Source: Caldalkalibacillus salinus (GTDB lineage: Bacteria > Bacillota > Bacilli > Caldalkalibacillales > JCM-10596). Taken from it: a stretch of DNA of 64,000 nucleotides. The translations under genes and the position numbers were made by a program. The DNA lies in contig NZ_JAERVL010000001.1 of the NCBI RefSeq assembly GCF_016745835.1, positions 62,001 through 126,000 of the forward strand. The letters are read 5' to 3'. Positions 52,329 to 61,372 of the stretch are shown here, in pieces. Position 1 is the first letter of the stretch; each line of letters starts with the position of its first letter. The notes beneath the pieces were generated by a model. The model saw only the letters and a program-made list of their open reading frames with translations. It was not told where the DNA came from and ran no database searches.

Positions 52329-53258
52329 GTGAAATGTGATGCGATATTTGAAGGTGGAGGGGTGAAAGGCGTAGCGGCCATTGGTGCCATCCAAGAAACG
52401 GAAGCACGTGGGTATTCGTTTAACCAGATTGCTGGGACTTCTGCGGGATCGATCGTAGGTAGTCTGTTAGCCGCCGGTTATACAGGAAAAGAGTTAGAAG
52501 AAATCTTCCTGGACCTTGACTTCAGAATGTTTTTAGAACTAACTGCTGTTGGAAAGATTCCATTAATAGGATTGGTACTTAACATACTCCGTAAAAACGG
52601 TATATACGCACTAAATGACTTCGACCAATGGATGAACAAATTGTTGAACGAGAAAGGTGTGCATACATTTTCCGATTTACCTGAAGGTAAATTGAAAATT
52701 GTGGCTTCCGACTTATCCAATGGCCGTATCATGTTACTGCCGGATGATCTCCCACGCTATGGCATAGAACCTGGAGATTTTCCCATTAGTCGTGCTGTAC
52801 GAATGAGTAGCTCTATACCATTCTTTTTTCAGCCTAACATCATAAAGCAAAAAAGCAGTAACGCCTATATTGTAGATGGTGTTATTCTAAGTAATTACCC
52901 CATCTGGATCTTTGATTCTGTGACATCGCCTCGTTGGCCAACGTTTGGATATAGGCTAAGAGGGGCGGATGAAGAGAAGCCAATCAAAATAAGAGGGCCT
53001 ATCTCGTTGCTATTGGCCATATTCTCGACCATGATGGAGGCACACGATCGTCGGTATATCAATCAGCGTGACGCCGCAAGATCCATCTTCATTCCCGTGA
53101 GTGACGTCAAAGCGACAGACTTTCGTATTTCATATGAAGATAAGAAGAAGCTCATCGCATTAGGGCGAGAGGAAACAAGTGCGTTCTTTGACCAATGGGA
53201 TTTTACAGCATATATAGAAAATTATCGTTTTAAAAATAAAGAAAACCGTTCTTCATAG
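52329..53258 (+). CDS. yqhO: Patatin-like phospholipase (YqhO/RssA type)
   Basis: This is a patatin-family serine hydrolase of 309 residues with a Ser-Asp dyad. The oxyanion motif is EGGGVKGVAAIGA at residues 8-20, the nucleophile motif GTSAGSIVGSLLAAGYTG is near 38-55, and the Asp lies in VDGVILSNYPIWIF near 180. No signal peptide is present, so it acts in the cytosol or at the inner membrane face. The start is GTG, six to seven bases after GGGAGGCG. Position after mntR matches yqhO in B. subtilis. Its natural lipid substrate is unknown. Confidence 0.9.
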   Translation: MKCDAIFEGGGVKGVAAIGAIQETEARGYSFNQIAGTSAGSIVGSLLAAGYTGKELEEIFLDLDFRMFLELTAVGKIPLIGLVLNILRKNGIYALNDFDQWMNKLLNEKGVHTFSDLPEGKLKIVASDLSNGRIMLLPDDLPRYGIEPGDFPISRAVRMSSSIPFFFQPNIIKQKSSNAYIVDGVILSNYPIWIFDSVTSPRWPTFGYRLRGADEEKPIKIRGPISLLLAIFSTMMEAHDRRYINQRDAARSIFIPVSDVKATDFRISYEDKKKLIALGREETSAFFDQWDFTAYIENYRFKNKENRSS

Positions 53259-53287
53259 GGCGTTAGCCTCAAGAGGAGAACGGTTTT
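53242..53287. terminator. Terminator between convergent yqhO and yqhP
   Basis: AAAACCGTTCT (53242-53252), still inside yqhO, pairs with AGAACGGTTTT (53277-53287), inside yqhP, and TTCTTTTTTC follows. Both coding 3' ends are part of the hairpin. Confidence 0.8.
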
Positions 53288-53706
53288 TTCTTTTTTCCTT
53301 TGTTTCCTTCGATGACGGTAAAAGTATGTTTTTTATACCGTTTACTTTTGCCTTGGGCTCGTGGCCCCTTTGACCTGAAGGGAATCATTTTAGATTGGCT
53401 TTTGGGTGAATATCTTTGTTGTGTTTTGGAGTAGCGTATTTTCGGTTTTTTTGATCTAAACCAGACAATATAAATGACCCACACAATCCCAGCAATGGCG
53501 ACAAAGAAGAGCAAGTCATATACAAGGCGCAATGGCTGGGTGGTAAGCTGAAGTATGAAGCCATACAGTGCTAATCCCATCAATATTAGGAAAGGGATCT
53601 GGTATTTGTTTCGCACCCTGGACACCACCTTTGAAATAATATCTAAGCCATCGTGGGTTTTACCCTTAGGTCTTTGGTCTTTGTAAGTCATTTTTTCTTT
53701 TGTCAC
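53269..53706 (-). CDS. yqhP: YqhP / SA1362-family membrane protein
   Basis: This is a 145-residue protein. A short polar N-terminus is followed by two membrane helices (FLILMGLALYGFILQL and LLFFVAIAGIVWVIYIVWF) and a very basic tail (RSKKPKIRYSKTQQRYSPKS and on to KGKKKKPFSS). Size and layout match the YqhP/SA1362 family of unknown function. The start is unsure: GTG 53706 or ATG 53691, neither with a good RBS. Position between yqhO and the yqhR region agrees with B. subtilis. Confidence 0.75.
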   Translation of the reverse strand: MTKEKMTYKDQRPKGKTHDGLDIISKVVSRVRNKYQIPFLILMGLALYGFILQLTTQPLRLVYDLLFFVAIAGIVWVIYIVWFRSKKPKIRYSKTQQRYSPKSQSKMIPFRSKGPRAQGKSKRYKKHTFTVIEGNKGKKKKPFSS

Positions 53707-53854
53707 ATGTCAATTATTAGCATGCCCTAAAAAGGTGACATTGATACTTCTGCTTGTTCTATCTGTAGTTACTAATTGTAACATGAATAGGTCCCTCATA
53801 CTACTTTGGAATTGATATGAGACTCTTTATATTGGTTATCGTTTAACGTTATTC

Positions 53855-54916
53855 CTAGCGAAGTGCAGAGACAATATGACGTACTGAGATCACACCATTT
53901 CCTTGTCTTAAGTATGAAGGTGTAGAAAGTTCCTGAGCTTGCTCGAAGAGTATATCTTTCACTTCCTGTGCTGTAAATTCAGGTTTTAGTGCCAGTACGA
54001 TTGCCGCTGCGCCTGAAACATGCCCACATGCCATAGATGTCCCTGAGATACTTCGATATGACTTCTGAATCCAAGTAGAGACAATCTCTTCACCAGGTGC
54101 GAGGAGATCTAGACTGTTTCCGTACTGAGAAAAAGAAGAGACTTCAGCATCTCGGTTGATGGAACCGACTGCAATCACTTCAGGGTACTGAGCTGGAAAG
54201 CTCACAGTAGGCGTTCCCTTGTTCCCACTTGCCGCAACCATGACAATATCGTTTGCAGCAGCTCTTCTAACAGCATCATGCAGTGCAGGAATGTGATCAT
54301 CAAGACCAAAGCTCATATTAAGGATACGGATATTCTGTCGGATGGCCCAATCAATCCCACTTAGTATAGAGGATAGACTTGCTGATCCATCCTTATTGAA
54401 AGCCTTAATGGAATAGAGGGCGAGTTGTGGATAGACACCATGGAATGACTGACTTCGTTGACGACTGAACCCACCTATTGTCCCAGCGATATGTGTACCA
54501 TGTCCGTTAGAGTCAATCGGACTACGCTCATCAGTGAAATTGACATACTGGCCGCGTACATTGAAACGAGGGTGGAGACTTAGCCCAGTGTCTAATATAC
54601 CGACTTTAGGACGGGAGTAGCGTTGCGGAATGTAAGAAAAAGAAGCGCCAATATGTTTGATTCCCCATGGGAGAGAGGGGCGTAACTGGGTTTCAATCGT
54701 TTCATCTTCAATTAATTTGACTTCAATATCTTCAGTAATACGTTGTATTTGGCTAGAGGATCGAAGTAAGTGATATATTTCTTGCCGGTTATCGGCATTA
54801 ACGGTTAAAGCACCCAAACTGGTGAGCTCTTGAAAATGTTTTTGTTGGTCCTGTAGGAGCTCAGAACAGTTTTGCAACTGACCTTCATCTCTTAATTGTA
54901 CGATATATTTAGCCAT
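53855..54916 (-). CDS. Subtilisin-family (S8) serine protease, no signal peptide
   Basis: This 353-residue subtilisin has the catalytic triad Asp109 (VGILDTGLS), His139 (NGHGTHIAGT) and Ser294 (SGTSMACGHVSGAA), with oxyanion Asn232 (ASGNKG). The first 75 residues (MAKYIVQLRDEGQL to DIEVKLIEDE) resemble an I9-type inhibitory propeptide without any secretion signal. The enzyme is thus either intracellular or exported by another route. Mature length is close to that of intracellular serine proteases. It stands where B. subtilis has yqhQ. Divergent from yqhR. Confidence 0.88.
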   Translation of the reverse strand: MAKYIVQLRDEGQLQNCSELLQDQQKHFQELTSLGALTVNADNRQEIYHLLRSSSQIQRITEDIEVKLIEDETIETQLRPSLPWGIKHIGASFSYIPQRYSRPKVGILDTGLSLHPRFNVRGQYVNFTDERSPIDSNGHGTHIAGTIGGFSRQRSQSFHGVYPQLALYSIKAFNKDGSASLSSILSGIDWAIRQNIRILNMSFGLDDHIPALHDAVRRAAANDIVMVAASGNKGTPTVSFPAQYPEVIAVGSINRDAEVSSFSQYGNSLDLLAPGEEIVSTWIQKSYRSISGTSMACGHVSGAAAIVLALKPEFTAQEVKDILFEQAQELSTPSYLRQGNGVISVRHIVSALR

Positions 54917-55071
54917 GCGAATTCCCCTTCGTATCTATTTTCTTCATATGTATGAGCAAAGCGCCTAAATGTTGCAAATGTGTTGAAAAAATGTAGAATT
55001 CATTGTTTCGCTCATGGGGAAGACTAAGGCTGCACATACTATACGTACAAGTCATGAAGGGGGAAGATATC

Positions 55072-55614
55072 ATGAAACGTGGTCGTCATAGAGATGAAAG
55101 TTTGCAAAATGATAAAAAAGACCATAGACGGGAAACTCCGATGAGACAATACATTCTAAGTACGGGCTTTTTTGGTGGTTTATTTGCATCCTTACTCGCT
55201 TACTTTGCTCATTTTATGAACTTTATTCCATTCGGGCCGGGGATCATATGGCAAAATACACATCTGTATATGTTCTACCCGTCGCTAAAAGGGCCATGGG
55301 GACACCTTCTAGGTATGGTTTCTGTCAGTGTCATTTCCATTGGGGTGGCGTATGCGTACTACTATATGTGCCGTAGATTTAATACGATATGGTTAGGCAT
55401 TGGCTTAGGTCTAGTGGTTTGGGCTATTATTTTTTTAGGTTTAAATCAGTTAATACCCGGGACAGAATCTGTTCGGGAATTAGGATGGACCACGAATATT
55501 ACGTATGTCTGTATCTTTGTCTTTTATGGTTTGTTCGTCGGTTATTCCATTTCGTATGAGTTTAATGATAGAATATTGGAGAAAGAAAAAGCGATGCGAC
55601 ATGAGCAAACCTGA
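55072..55614 (+). CDS. yqhR: YqhR membrane protein
   Basis: This 180-residue protein has a basic, polar N-terminus (MKRGRHRDESLQNDKKDHRR) and four hydrophobic segments (FFGGLFASLLAYFAHFM, LLGMVSVSVISIGVAYAYYY, IWLGIGLGLVVWAIIFLGL, NITYVCIFVFYGLFVGYSI). The family (YqhR) has no known function. ATG 55072 follows AAGGGGG by eight bases; longer in-frame starts lack an RBS. The aroQ (yqhS) gene that follows yqhR in B. subtilis is absent here, and papQ comes next. Confidence 0.8.
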   Translation: MKRGRHRDESLQNDKKDHRRETPMRQYILSTGFFGGLFASLLAYFAHFMNFIPFGPGIIWQNTHLYMFYPSLKGPWGHLLGMVSVSVISIGVAYAYYYMCRRFNTIWLGIGLGLVVWAIIFLGLNQLIPGTESVRELGWTTNITYVCIFVFYGLFVGYSISYEFNDRILEKEKAMRHEQT

Positions 55615-55640
55615 GAGCAAAATTGATGGGGAGGAAAAAC

Positions 55641-56711
55641 GTGAGTAAAAAAATTGATCGTTTAAGAGCACAATTTGAAGCAGAAGGCATTGACGCCATT
55701 TTAGTGACAAGCCGTACCAATCTTCGCTATGTGACAGGTTTCACGGGCACAGCTGGGGTGGCCTTAGTGACTGAAAGGGACGCCATTTTTATTACAGACT
55801 TCCGTTATGTCAGTCAAGCGGAAGAGCAAGTACAAGATTTCAGAGTCATCAAACACAACGGAGCGTTAGGAGAAACAATCGCAAGCGAACTCCAACAACA
55901 ACAAGTACAACGTTTAGGTTTCGAACAAGATCATGTCACGTTTCGTACATACCGCGAGTATGAAACACAATTTCAAGACAGTACACTTGTGCCGGTTTCA
56001 CAGATGATCGAGAAACTGAGATTAGTGAAAGATCATGAAGAGATTGGAATGATTAAGAAAGCAGTACATATTGCTGATCAAACCTTTGAACATATTTTAA
56101 AATTTGTACGACCAGGCATGCAAGAAATTGAAGTCGCCAATGAAATTGAGTTTCACATGCGCAAACTTGGAGCGACATCTTCTTCTTTTGATATCATTGT
56201 GGCCTCGGGGTATCGTTCGGCTTTGCCCCATGGTGTTGCAAGCGATAAAAAAATAGAAAGAGGTGACTTCATTACATTAGATTTCGGTGCTCTATATCAA
56301 GGTTATGTCTCCGATATGACGCGCACCTTTGCTCTAGGCACACCAGATCCTAAGTTAAAAGACATTTATGATGTCTGCCTTCAGGCTCAATTACGCGGCG
56401 TTGAACAAATTAAAGCAGGGATGACGGGCAAAGAAGCAGACGCCATATGTCGTGACTACATTACTGAAAAAGGCTACGGAGAGTACTTCGGCCATTCCAC
56501 TGGACACGGCATGGGACTAGACGTACACGAGGGACCTAGCCTTTCCACTAAGTCAAACATAGCCCTTGAACCGGGTATGGTCGTAACCGTGGAACCCGGT
56601 ATCTATTTAAGCGGAATAGGTGGCGTTAGAATTGAAGATGACATCGTTGTTACTGAGCATGGTAATGAGATTCTAACCACATCCACCAAAGAACTCCTCG
56701 TGGTTGAATAG
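55641..56711 (+). CDS. papQ: M24-family Xaa-Pro aminopeptidase (PapQ/YqhT)
   Basis: This is a metal-dependent pita-bread-fold peptidase of 356 residues that removes N-terminal residues before proline. Metal ligands are found in TLDFGALYQGYVSDMTRTFA (two Asp), HSTGHGMGLDVHEGP (His), VTVEPGIYL (Glu) and RIEDDIVVTE (Glu). The N-terminal creatinase-like domain starts IDRLRAQFEAEGIDAILVTS. GTG 55641 follows GGGGAGG by six bases and is preferred. The efp gene 127 nt downstream matches B. subtilis; a proline peptidase next to the proline-stall rescue factor EF-P is a conserved pairing. Confidence 0.92.
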   Translation: MSKKIDRLRAQFEAEGIDAILVTSRTNLRYVTGFTGTAGVALVTERDAIFITDFRYVSQAEEQVQDFRVIKHNGALGETIASELQQQQVQRLGFEQDHVTFRTYREYETQFQDSTLVPVSQMIEKLRLVKDHEEIGMIKKAVHIADQTFEHILKFVRPGMQEIEVANEIEFHMRKLGATSSSFDIIVASGYRSALPHGVASDKKIERGDFITLDFGALYQGYVSDMTRTFALGTPDPKLKDIYDVCLQAQLRGVEQIKAGMTGKEADAICRDYITEKGYGEYFGHSTGHGMGLDVHEGPSLSTKSNIALEPGMVVTVEPGIYLSGIGGVRIEDDIVVTEHGNEILTTSTKELLVVE

Positions 56712-56838
56712 ACGAGACATTTATAATAGTGTAGAGTATAAGTTGGTGTACATACTTTATGATGTACGTATGAAGTGAAGATCCAAATGCAATGATGTTG
56801 TTGCAGTGTGGAACAATTTTGTAAGGGGATGAAGAAAC

Positions 56839-57396
56839 ATGATATCAACTTCTGATTTCAAGACAGGTTTAACGATTGAGTTAGATAATGAAGTTTGGCA
56901 AATTGCAGAATTTCAACATGTGAAGCCAGGTAAAGGGGCTGCATTCGTACGTTCGAAGCTTAAGAATATTCGCACCGGTGCGATTCAGGAGCGTACGTTC
57001 CGTACGACAGAAAAAATACAAAAAGCGCATGTTGAAACGAGAAAAATGCAGTATTTATATAGTTCTGGTGACGATTTTACATTCATGGATAGTGAAACAT
57101 ATGATCAGCTGGTGCTAAACCGTAGCCAGATTGAAAACGAGTTAAATTACCTTTTAGAAAACATGCCCGTATCCATTATCATGCATAACGGTGAAACGAT
57201 AGGGATTGACCTCCCTAACACAGTAGAATTGGAAGTCGTTGAAACTGAACCTGGGATTAAGGGAGATACCGCATCCGGTGGTTCTAAACCGGCTACGATG
57301 GAAACAGGCCTCGTTGTTAATGTCCCATTCTTTGTGAATGTGGGGGATAAGCTTGTTATCGACACTCGTTCGGGCGCTTACGTCTCTCGTGCCTAG
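56839..57396 (+). CDS. efp: Elongation factor P
   Basis: EF-P, 185 residues, relieves ribosome stalling at polyproline motifs by binding between the P and E sites. The three beta-barrel domains are intact. The N-terminus [20 protein letters not shown] is followed by [20 protein letters not shown], where the tip residue after PGKG is the site of modification in some bacteria. The domain III end [17 protein letters not shown] is standard. TATAAT at 56722-56727 may be its own -10. RBS AAGGGGATG. Confidence 0.96.
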   Translation: MISTSDFKTGLTIELDNEVWQIAEFQHVKPGKGAAFVRSKLKNIRTGAIQERTFRTTEKIQKAHVETRKMQYLYSSGDDFTFMDSETYDQLVLNRSQIENELNYLLENMPVSIIMHNGETIGIDLPNTVELEVVETEPGIKGDTASGGSKPATMETGLVVNVPFFVNVGDKLVIDTRSGAYVSRA

Positions 57397-57469
57397 TACA
57401 GATAGCATATGAATCTAATACAATAAGAGTGTTAGTTATCATCAATTCACACATCAATGCAAAAAATAA

Positions 57470-57507
57470 GACCAGTTGGCCTATTATTTCAACTGGTCCT
57501 TTTTTTT
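57470..57507 (+). terminator. Terminator after efp
   Basis: GACCAGTTG (57470-57478) pairs with CAACTGGTC (57490-57498), and CTTTTTTTT follows. Confidence 0.88.
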
Positions 57508-57537
57508 ATTGCATTTTAACCCATTTCAAACGTGTAC

Positions 57538-58278
57538 TCACGTCTTGAGGCTGGTAGGTTTATGTGTAGAAGTAATGTAGCCGTGTTGGTACAGCCCTGT
57601 AAATTCAAATTTGTCACAGTCCAAACATAAATCAATATCGGATTTCTGACCGGTCTTAATTAAACGTTGCCCCGTACCACCTTGAGCCACAAGTTTGGCC
57701 AAACGTCCATGAATGTCGTCCGTATTGAAAAAATTGCCAGCAAATAACGCTGTATCACTTAGTTCAACTGTTGGCTTAAGCGTTTTTAAATATTTGATCA
57801 TCAACCCAGCAGCCAAAGTATCTTCTATCGCAAACTCTCCTTTTCTACCTGCACATACAAATAAAATATCTTTTTTCTTCTCCACAGCTTCACACATACA
57901 ATGATAAGCATTAACAAAGCCACCCACAAGGACGTAAGCCGCCTTTTTGGATTTTTGTAACGCTTTCGTCCCATTTGATGTTGTGATGACAACAGTTTTA
58001 TCCTTCCAATCTACCCCTAAAACCTCACGCGGTGAGTTACCTAAATGAAACCCGTTAATTTTAACACTATGTCGTTCGCCGATTAGAATTGTATCAGGGG
58101 TACACTTATACTGTAAGGCTTGCCCTACTGTTTCTACAGGAATGACTTTTGCTGCACCTGCGTGTAAGGCCGTTAGAATGGTGGTCGTCGCTCGCAAAGC
58201 GTCAATCACAACGATGGTCTTTTTTTGTATGTCTTCCTGTTTCATATAGCTTAAGGATAAAGCAACATCAACCTTCAC
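57538..58278 (-). CDS. ComB-like 2-phosphosulfolactate phosphatase
   Basis: This Mg-dependent phosphatase of the ComB family has 246 residues from GTG 58278, the start that matches the family opening (M/V)KVDVALS. Motifs are VVIDALRATTTILTALHAGA, LIGERHSVKINGFHLGNSPREV (basic substrate pocket) and VITTSNGTKALQK. B. subtilis YitC belongs to the family and takes part in making 3-sulfolactate, a spore component. The partner phosphosulfolactate synthase (ComA/YitD) is not here. A longer in-frame extension to 58404 exists but would be unusual. The nearest G-run lies 11 bases upstream of the chosen GTG. Confidence 0.82.
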   Translation of the reverse strand: MKVDVALSLSYMKQEDIQKKTIVVIDALRATTTILTALHAGAAKVIPVETVGQALQYKCTPDTILIGERHSVKINGFHLGNSPREVLGVDWKDKTVVITTSNGTKALQKSKKAAYVLVGGFVNAYHCMCEAVEKKKDILFVCAGRKGEFAIEDTLAAGLMIKYLKTLKPTVELSDTALFAGNFFNTDDIHGRLAKLVAQGGTGQRLIKTGQKSDIDLCLDCDKFEFTGLYQHGYITSTHKPTSLKT

Positions 58279-58419
58279 GTCTTCTTCAACCCCCCGTACA
58301 TATTGGAGTGAGCCCATTATACAGTTGGCATATTTATATGCACGCCCATTTAAAAAAGTGTCCATAGAGGCATGTACGTTTGATGTTGGACATAAGATGT
58401 ACAAGTAGGGGGGAGATGC

Positions 58420-58692
58420 ATGTTTTCAGGAATTGAAAAAATTATACTGACGCTCGCAGGTTTACGTTTACTTTCGGGGTTAATTGAAATGACGGCTGGA
58501 TTACTCATTTTAAAATTTAATCAAGTTGAGAAAGCGTTGATGGTTAATGCCACGTTAGCCATCGTTGGGCCTATTGTATTTATCAGTAGTGTGAGTCTAG
58601 GTCTCATCCATCTCGCTGATAAAGTATCATACTCAAAACTGGGACTCATAGGCTTGGGTGTCGGGATAATATTATACGGATTAAAAAAATAA
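58420..58692 (+). CDS. yqhV: YqhV membrane protein
   Basis: This 90-residue protein has three hydrophobic stretches (IILTLAGLRLLSGLIEMTAG, ALMVNATLAIVGPIVFISSV, LGLIGLGVGIILYGLKK). It is the gene that stands between efp and spoIIIAA in B. subtilis. GGGGGGAG precedes the ATG. Its last 12 bases overlap the 3' end of the convergent alpha/beta hydrolase gene. Confidence 0.82.
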   Translation: MFSGIEKIILTLAGLRLLSGLIEMTAGLLILKFNQVEKALMVNATLAIVGPIVFISSVSLGLIHLADKVSYSKLGLIGLGVGIILYGLKK

Positions 58693-59487
58693 CGGGTGTC
58701 TCGTTTTAATCTCATTAAAGAAGTGTAGTATGACGCGGTTATAGTCTTCTGTTTTCTTTGTTAGTGTGGCGTGGTTAACATTGGGAATCAAACACACCTC
58801 CGCTGTCGGAGCGTAGCGAAGGTAAGCGCGTCTATATACCATCATATGCCTTTCGTTTCCGCCATAAATCACTAAAATCGGGCAGGATAGGTTTCGGAGG
58901 GCGTCCCTTTTATCAAAGGTGAGACAAGCCCTGAGCAGTCGTAAAGCTTCCCGTTTATTCACTTTTTTTGCTTCTTGCTGAAAGGCTTGTATCTGATCCT
59001 CGTCTTTCCCGTTCGCACGGGCTACGCCTTTGATTAAAGGGCGTTTAATTCCAAGCCTGATTAACCCCATGGGCAAGACAAATTTTAAGTACAGAAAAGA
59101 ATTAATTATTTTGGGGAAGGCCCCAGACAAGACCATACCGCTGACACACTCAGGGTACATATCCGCAAATTGCTGACAAATCACTGACCCGGTCGAATAA
59201 CCGATGAATATGGCTCGGTCAATATTTAAGAAATTTAATAATGCCCGTACATCCTTCGTGATCTGCGTGATGATATCGCCGTGTTTATATTTACGATGTG
59301 TTGCGCTCGTTCGCCCATGACCCCGAATGTCGAGCGTGATTGTCTGATAACCTAAGCGTTTGAAATAGTTGACCTGTGGTTGCCAGGTGACATGAGAAAG
59401 GCTCATCCCGTGAATAAACACGAGTGGTATACCTTCTCCCTGTACTTCATAATACAGTGTCACATCCTCTAACGGTAAAAAACTCAT
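58681..59487 (-). CDS. Alpha/beta-fold hydrolase
   Basis: This is a 268-residue alpha/beta hydrolase. LVFIHGMSLSHVTW gives the oxyanion HG motif, LDIRGHGRTSAT is typical, and the nucleophile Ser is in IFIGYSTGSVICQQ near residue 98. The likely acid and base are in LVIYGGNERHM and NVNHATLTKK at the C-terminus. An ester or lactone substrate is likely but cannot be specified. ATG 59487 follows AAGGGGG by seven bases. It lies between yqhV and the spoIIIA operon and is not part of the B. subtilis arrangement. Confidence 0.85.
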   Translation of the reverse strand: MSFLPLEDVTLYYEVQGEGIPLVFIHGMSLSHVTWQPQVNYFKRLGYQTITLDIRGHGRTSATHRKYKHGDIITQITKDVRALLNFLNIDRAIFIGYSTGSVICQQFADMYPECVSGMVLSGAFPKIINSFLYLKFVLPMGLIRLGIKRPLIKGVARANGKDEDQIQAFQQEAKKVNKREALRLLRACLTFDKRDALRNLSCPILVIYGGNERHMMVYRRAYLRYAPTAEVCLIPNVNHATLTKKTEDYNRVILHFFNEIKTRHPLFF

Positions 59488-59589
59488 AACCAATCCCCCT
59501 TACTTATTCATGACAAACCGCACACATGATGAGTATTAGTTTTCCCGCAACAGCCTTTTTTCATCTAAAAAGTTGTCAAACACAATTAG

Positions 59590-59617
59590 GCATAAATGAT
59601 ACAAGCCCGCATAAGAT
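59590..59617 (+). promoter_or_regulatory. Possible sigma-E promoter of spoIIIA
   Basis: GCATAAA (59590-59596) and CATAAGAT (59610-59617), 13 bp apart, partly match the sigma-E elements KMATATT and CATACAMT. They lie about 40 bp before spoIIIAA, whose operon is sigma-E-controlled in B. subtilis. The spacing is slightly short. Confidence 0.35.
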
Positions 59618-59655
59618 GGTTGTAAAGAAAATTGGACAAAGACGGAGGCGCTTCT

Positions 59656-60630
59656 ATGGACGCAAATATCAGCGTGATATTACCACTAAGGATTCGGCAG
59701 CTATTGTCCCGCATAGACGAACAAACCTTGCAAGGCATTGAGGAAATCCGGGTACGGATTGATCGTCCAATCGAAATTGTCCTTCAACAATCTTCTTACT
59801 TTCTAACCGCAGGTGGGGAACTCTCAACAGAGTGGCAACAGGGAGTTAAGGCTACCACCGAAGACGGAGAGAAGATTCTAAATCTGATTAGTCGCCACTC
59901 CTTATACGCTATAGAAGAGGAATTGCGTCGCGGATATATTACCATCCCGGGTGGACATCGCGTAGGGATTGTGGGACGTGCCCTCGTTGAAGCGGGACGC
60001 ATACGTCGGTTGAGAGATATACGTTCATTCAACATACGTGTAGCCAAAGAGATCCAAGGGATAGGTGAGAAAGTGCTTCCTTATCTCATACAACACAGGC
60101 AATTTCTTAATACATTGATTATCTCTCCGCCTCGGTGTGGCAAAACAACGCTCATTAGGGATATATCAAGGATTCTCAGTCAAGGTTTACACGCGCTCCG
60201 GCTTCCAGGCCACAAAATTGGGTTGGTAGATGAACGTTCAGAGATTGCCAGTGCAGTAGAGGGCGTGCCTCAAAATGATTTAGGTCCAAGAGTAGATGTC
60301 CTCGATGCGTGTCCCAAGGCAGAGGGGATGATGCTGCTCATACGCTCTATGAGTCCAGACATCATCGTTACAGATGAGATAGGCTCAGCTGAAGATACGA
60401 TGGCTATCATGGAGGCTTTATACGCAGGTGTGCAGTTACTAACAACGGCTCATGGTGCGAGTATGTCCGATCTGGAAAAAAGGCCTAATGTAAGCCCTCT
60501 CTTTGAGCAACGCGCCTTTCAAAGATATATCATATTGAGCAATAGAAACGGTGTGGGCACCATTGAAGGCATCTATGATCAGAATCAACAACCTGTATTC
60601 ACTCATACGGAGGGAAGTGCTTATGCTTAA
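59656..60630 (+). CDS. spoIIIAA: Stage III sporulation protein AA
   Basis: This is the mother-cell ATPase of the SpoIIIA-SpoIIQ channel, 324 residues, related to secretion ATPases. Walker A is PPRCGKTTLIRDISR near residue 160, and the acidic motif DIIVTDEIGSAEDTMAIMEA follows. ATG 59656 has GGAGG seven bases upstream, so the earlier in-frame TTG is not used. It overlaps spoIIIAB by 8 nt. The operon powers transport between mother cell and forespore during engulfment. Confidence 0.95.
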   Translation: MDANISVILPLRIRQLLSRIDEQTLQGIEEIRVRIDRPIEIVLQQSSYFLTAGGELSTEWQQGVKATTEDGEKILNLISRHSLYAIEEELRRGYITIPGGHRVGIVGRALVEAGRIRRLRDIRSFNIRVAKEIQGIGEKVLPYLIQHRQFLNTLIISPPRCGKTTLIRDISRILSQGLHALRLPGHKIGLVDERSEIASAVEGVPQNDLGPRVDVLDACPKAEGMMLLIRSMSPDIIVTDEIGSAEDTMAIMEALYAGVQLLTTAHGASMSDLEKRPNVSPLFEQRAFQRYIILSNRNGVGTIEGIYDQNQQPVFTHTEGSAYA

Positions 60631-61141
60631 ACTGATTGGGGCAGGCCTCGTGTTGTTATCCAGTACGTTATGCGGTTTTCAACTGGCCAAGCGTTTGAGT
60701 GATCGCACCTTGCTCTTGAGAGAGATACAGATGGCCTTACAATTATTGGAGACTGAAATATGTTACGGTTCCACCCCTTTACAGGTCGCTTTCCAGAAAG
60801 TCAGTGTGATGGACCTGGGTCTTATATCCAAGATGTTTGGTCGGTGTGGACAGTATTTCGATGAACTAGATGGGGCCACAACATATGAATGCTGGGAAAA
60901 AACGATGCACACATATACACCGAAATTAGCGCTAAAGAAAGCAGAACTAGAGTGGTTACAGCACTTTGGACAAATCATAGGGAACTCAGACCGGGATGAT
61001 CAACGGAAACATTTGCAGCTCATGATGGCACAGTTTAAGAAATCAGAGACAGAAGCCAGAGATGATGAACTGAAGTATGAAAAAATGTACAAAACCTTAG
61101 GCTTTTTAGCCGGTGCACTGATAGTGATACTGATGCTGTAA
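60623..61141 (+). CDS. spoIIIAB: Stage III sporulation protein AB
   Basis: This 172-residue membrane protein resembles GspF-like platform components. An N-terminal hydrophobic segment is MLKLIGAGLVLLSSTLCGFQ, followed by a helical cytosolic domain (RTLLLREIQMALQLLETEIC and YGSTPLQVAF) and a C-terminal hydrophobic tail FLAGALIVILML. The start lies inside the end of spoIIIAA with GGAGGGAAG upstream, ensuring coupling. Length agrees with B. subtilis. Confidence 0.93.
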   Translation: MLKLIGAGLVLLSSTLCGFQLAKRLSDRTLLLREIQMALQLLETEICYGSTPLQVAFQKVSVMDLGLISKMFGRCGQYFDELDGATTYECWEKTMHTYTPKLALKKAELEWLQHFGQIIGNSDRDDQRKHLQLMMAQFKKSETEARDDELKYEKMYKTLGFLAGALIVILML

Positions 61142-61155
61142 AAGGGGTGGATAAA

Positions 61156-61359
61156 TTGAACTACGATGTCAATACCATATTTCAAGTAGCGGGCATAGGT
61201 ATTGTTGTGGCCATGGTCAATACCATATTAAAGCAAGCAGGTAAAGACGACTGGGCTCAGTGGGTAACGTTGATAGGATTTATTGTCGTACTCTATATGG
61301 TGGCCAGCTGGATTCATGATCTTTTTCAAAAAATCAAATCCGTTTTCCTCTTCCAGTAG
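61156..61359 (+). CDS. spoIIIAC: Stage III sporulation protein AC
   Basis: This is a 67-residue protein with two membrane segments (IFQVAGIGIVVAMVNTIL and WVTLIGFIVVLYMVASWI), ending LFQKIKSVFLFQ as in B. subtilis. TTG 61156 is preferred: it follows AAAGGGGTGG and gives MNYDVNTIFQ, which aligns with the MGVDVSIIFQ start of the B. subtilis protein. Confidence 0.92.
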   Translation: MNYDVNTIFQVAGIGIVVAMVNTILKQAGKDDWAQWVTLIGFIVVLYMVASWIHDLFQKIKSVFLFQ

Positions 61360-61372
61360 GAGGGAGCTCCGA

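Noticed and set aside
58279-58404. N-terminal extension of the ComB-like protein
   Set aside because: The extension does not resemble the family, and the GTG at 58278 restores the normal N-terminus.
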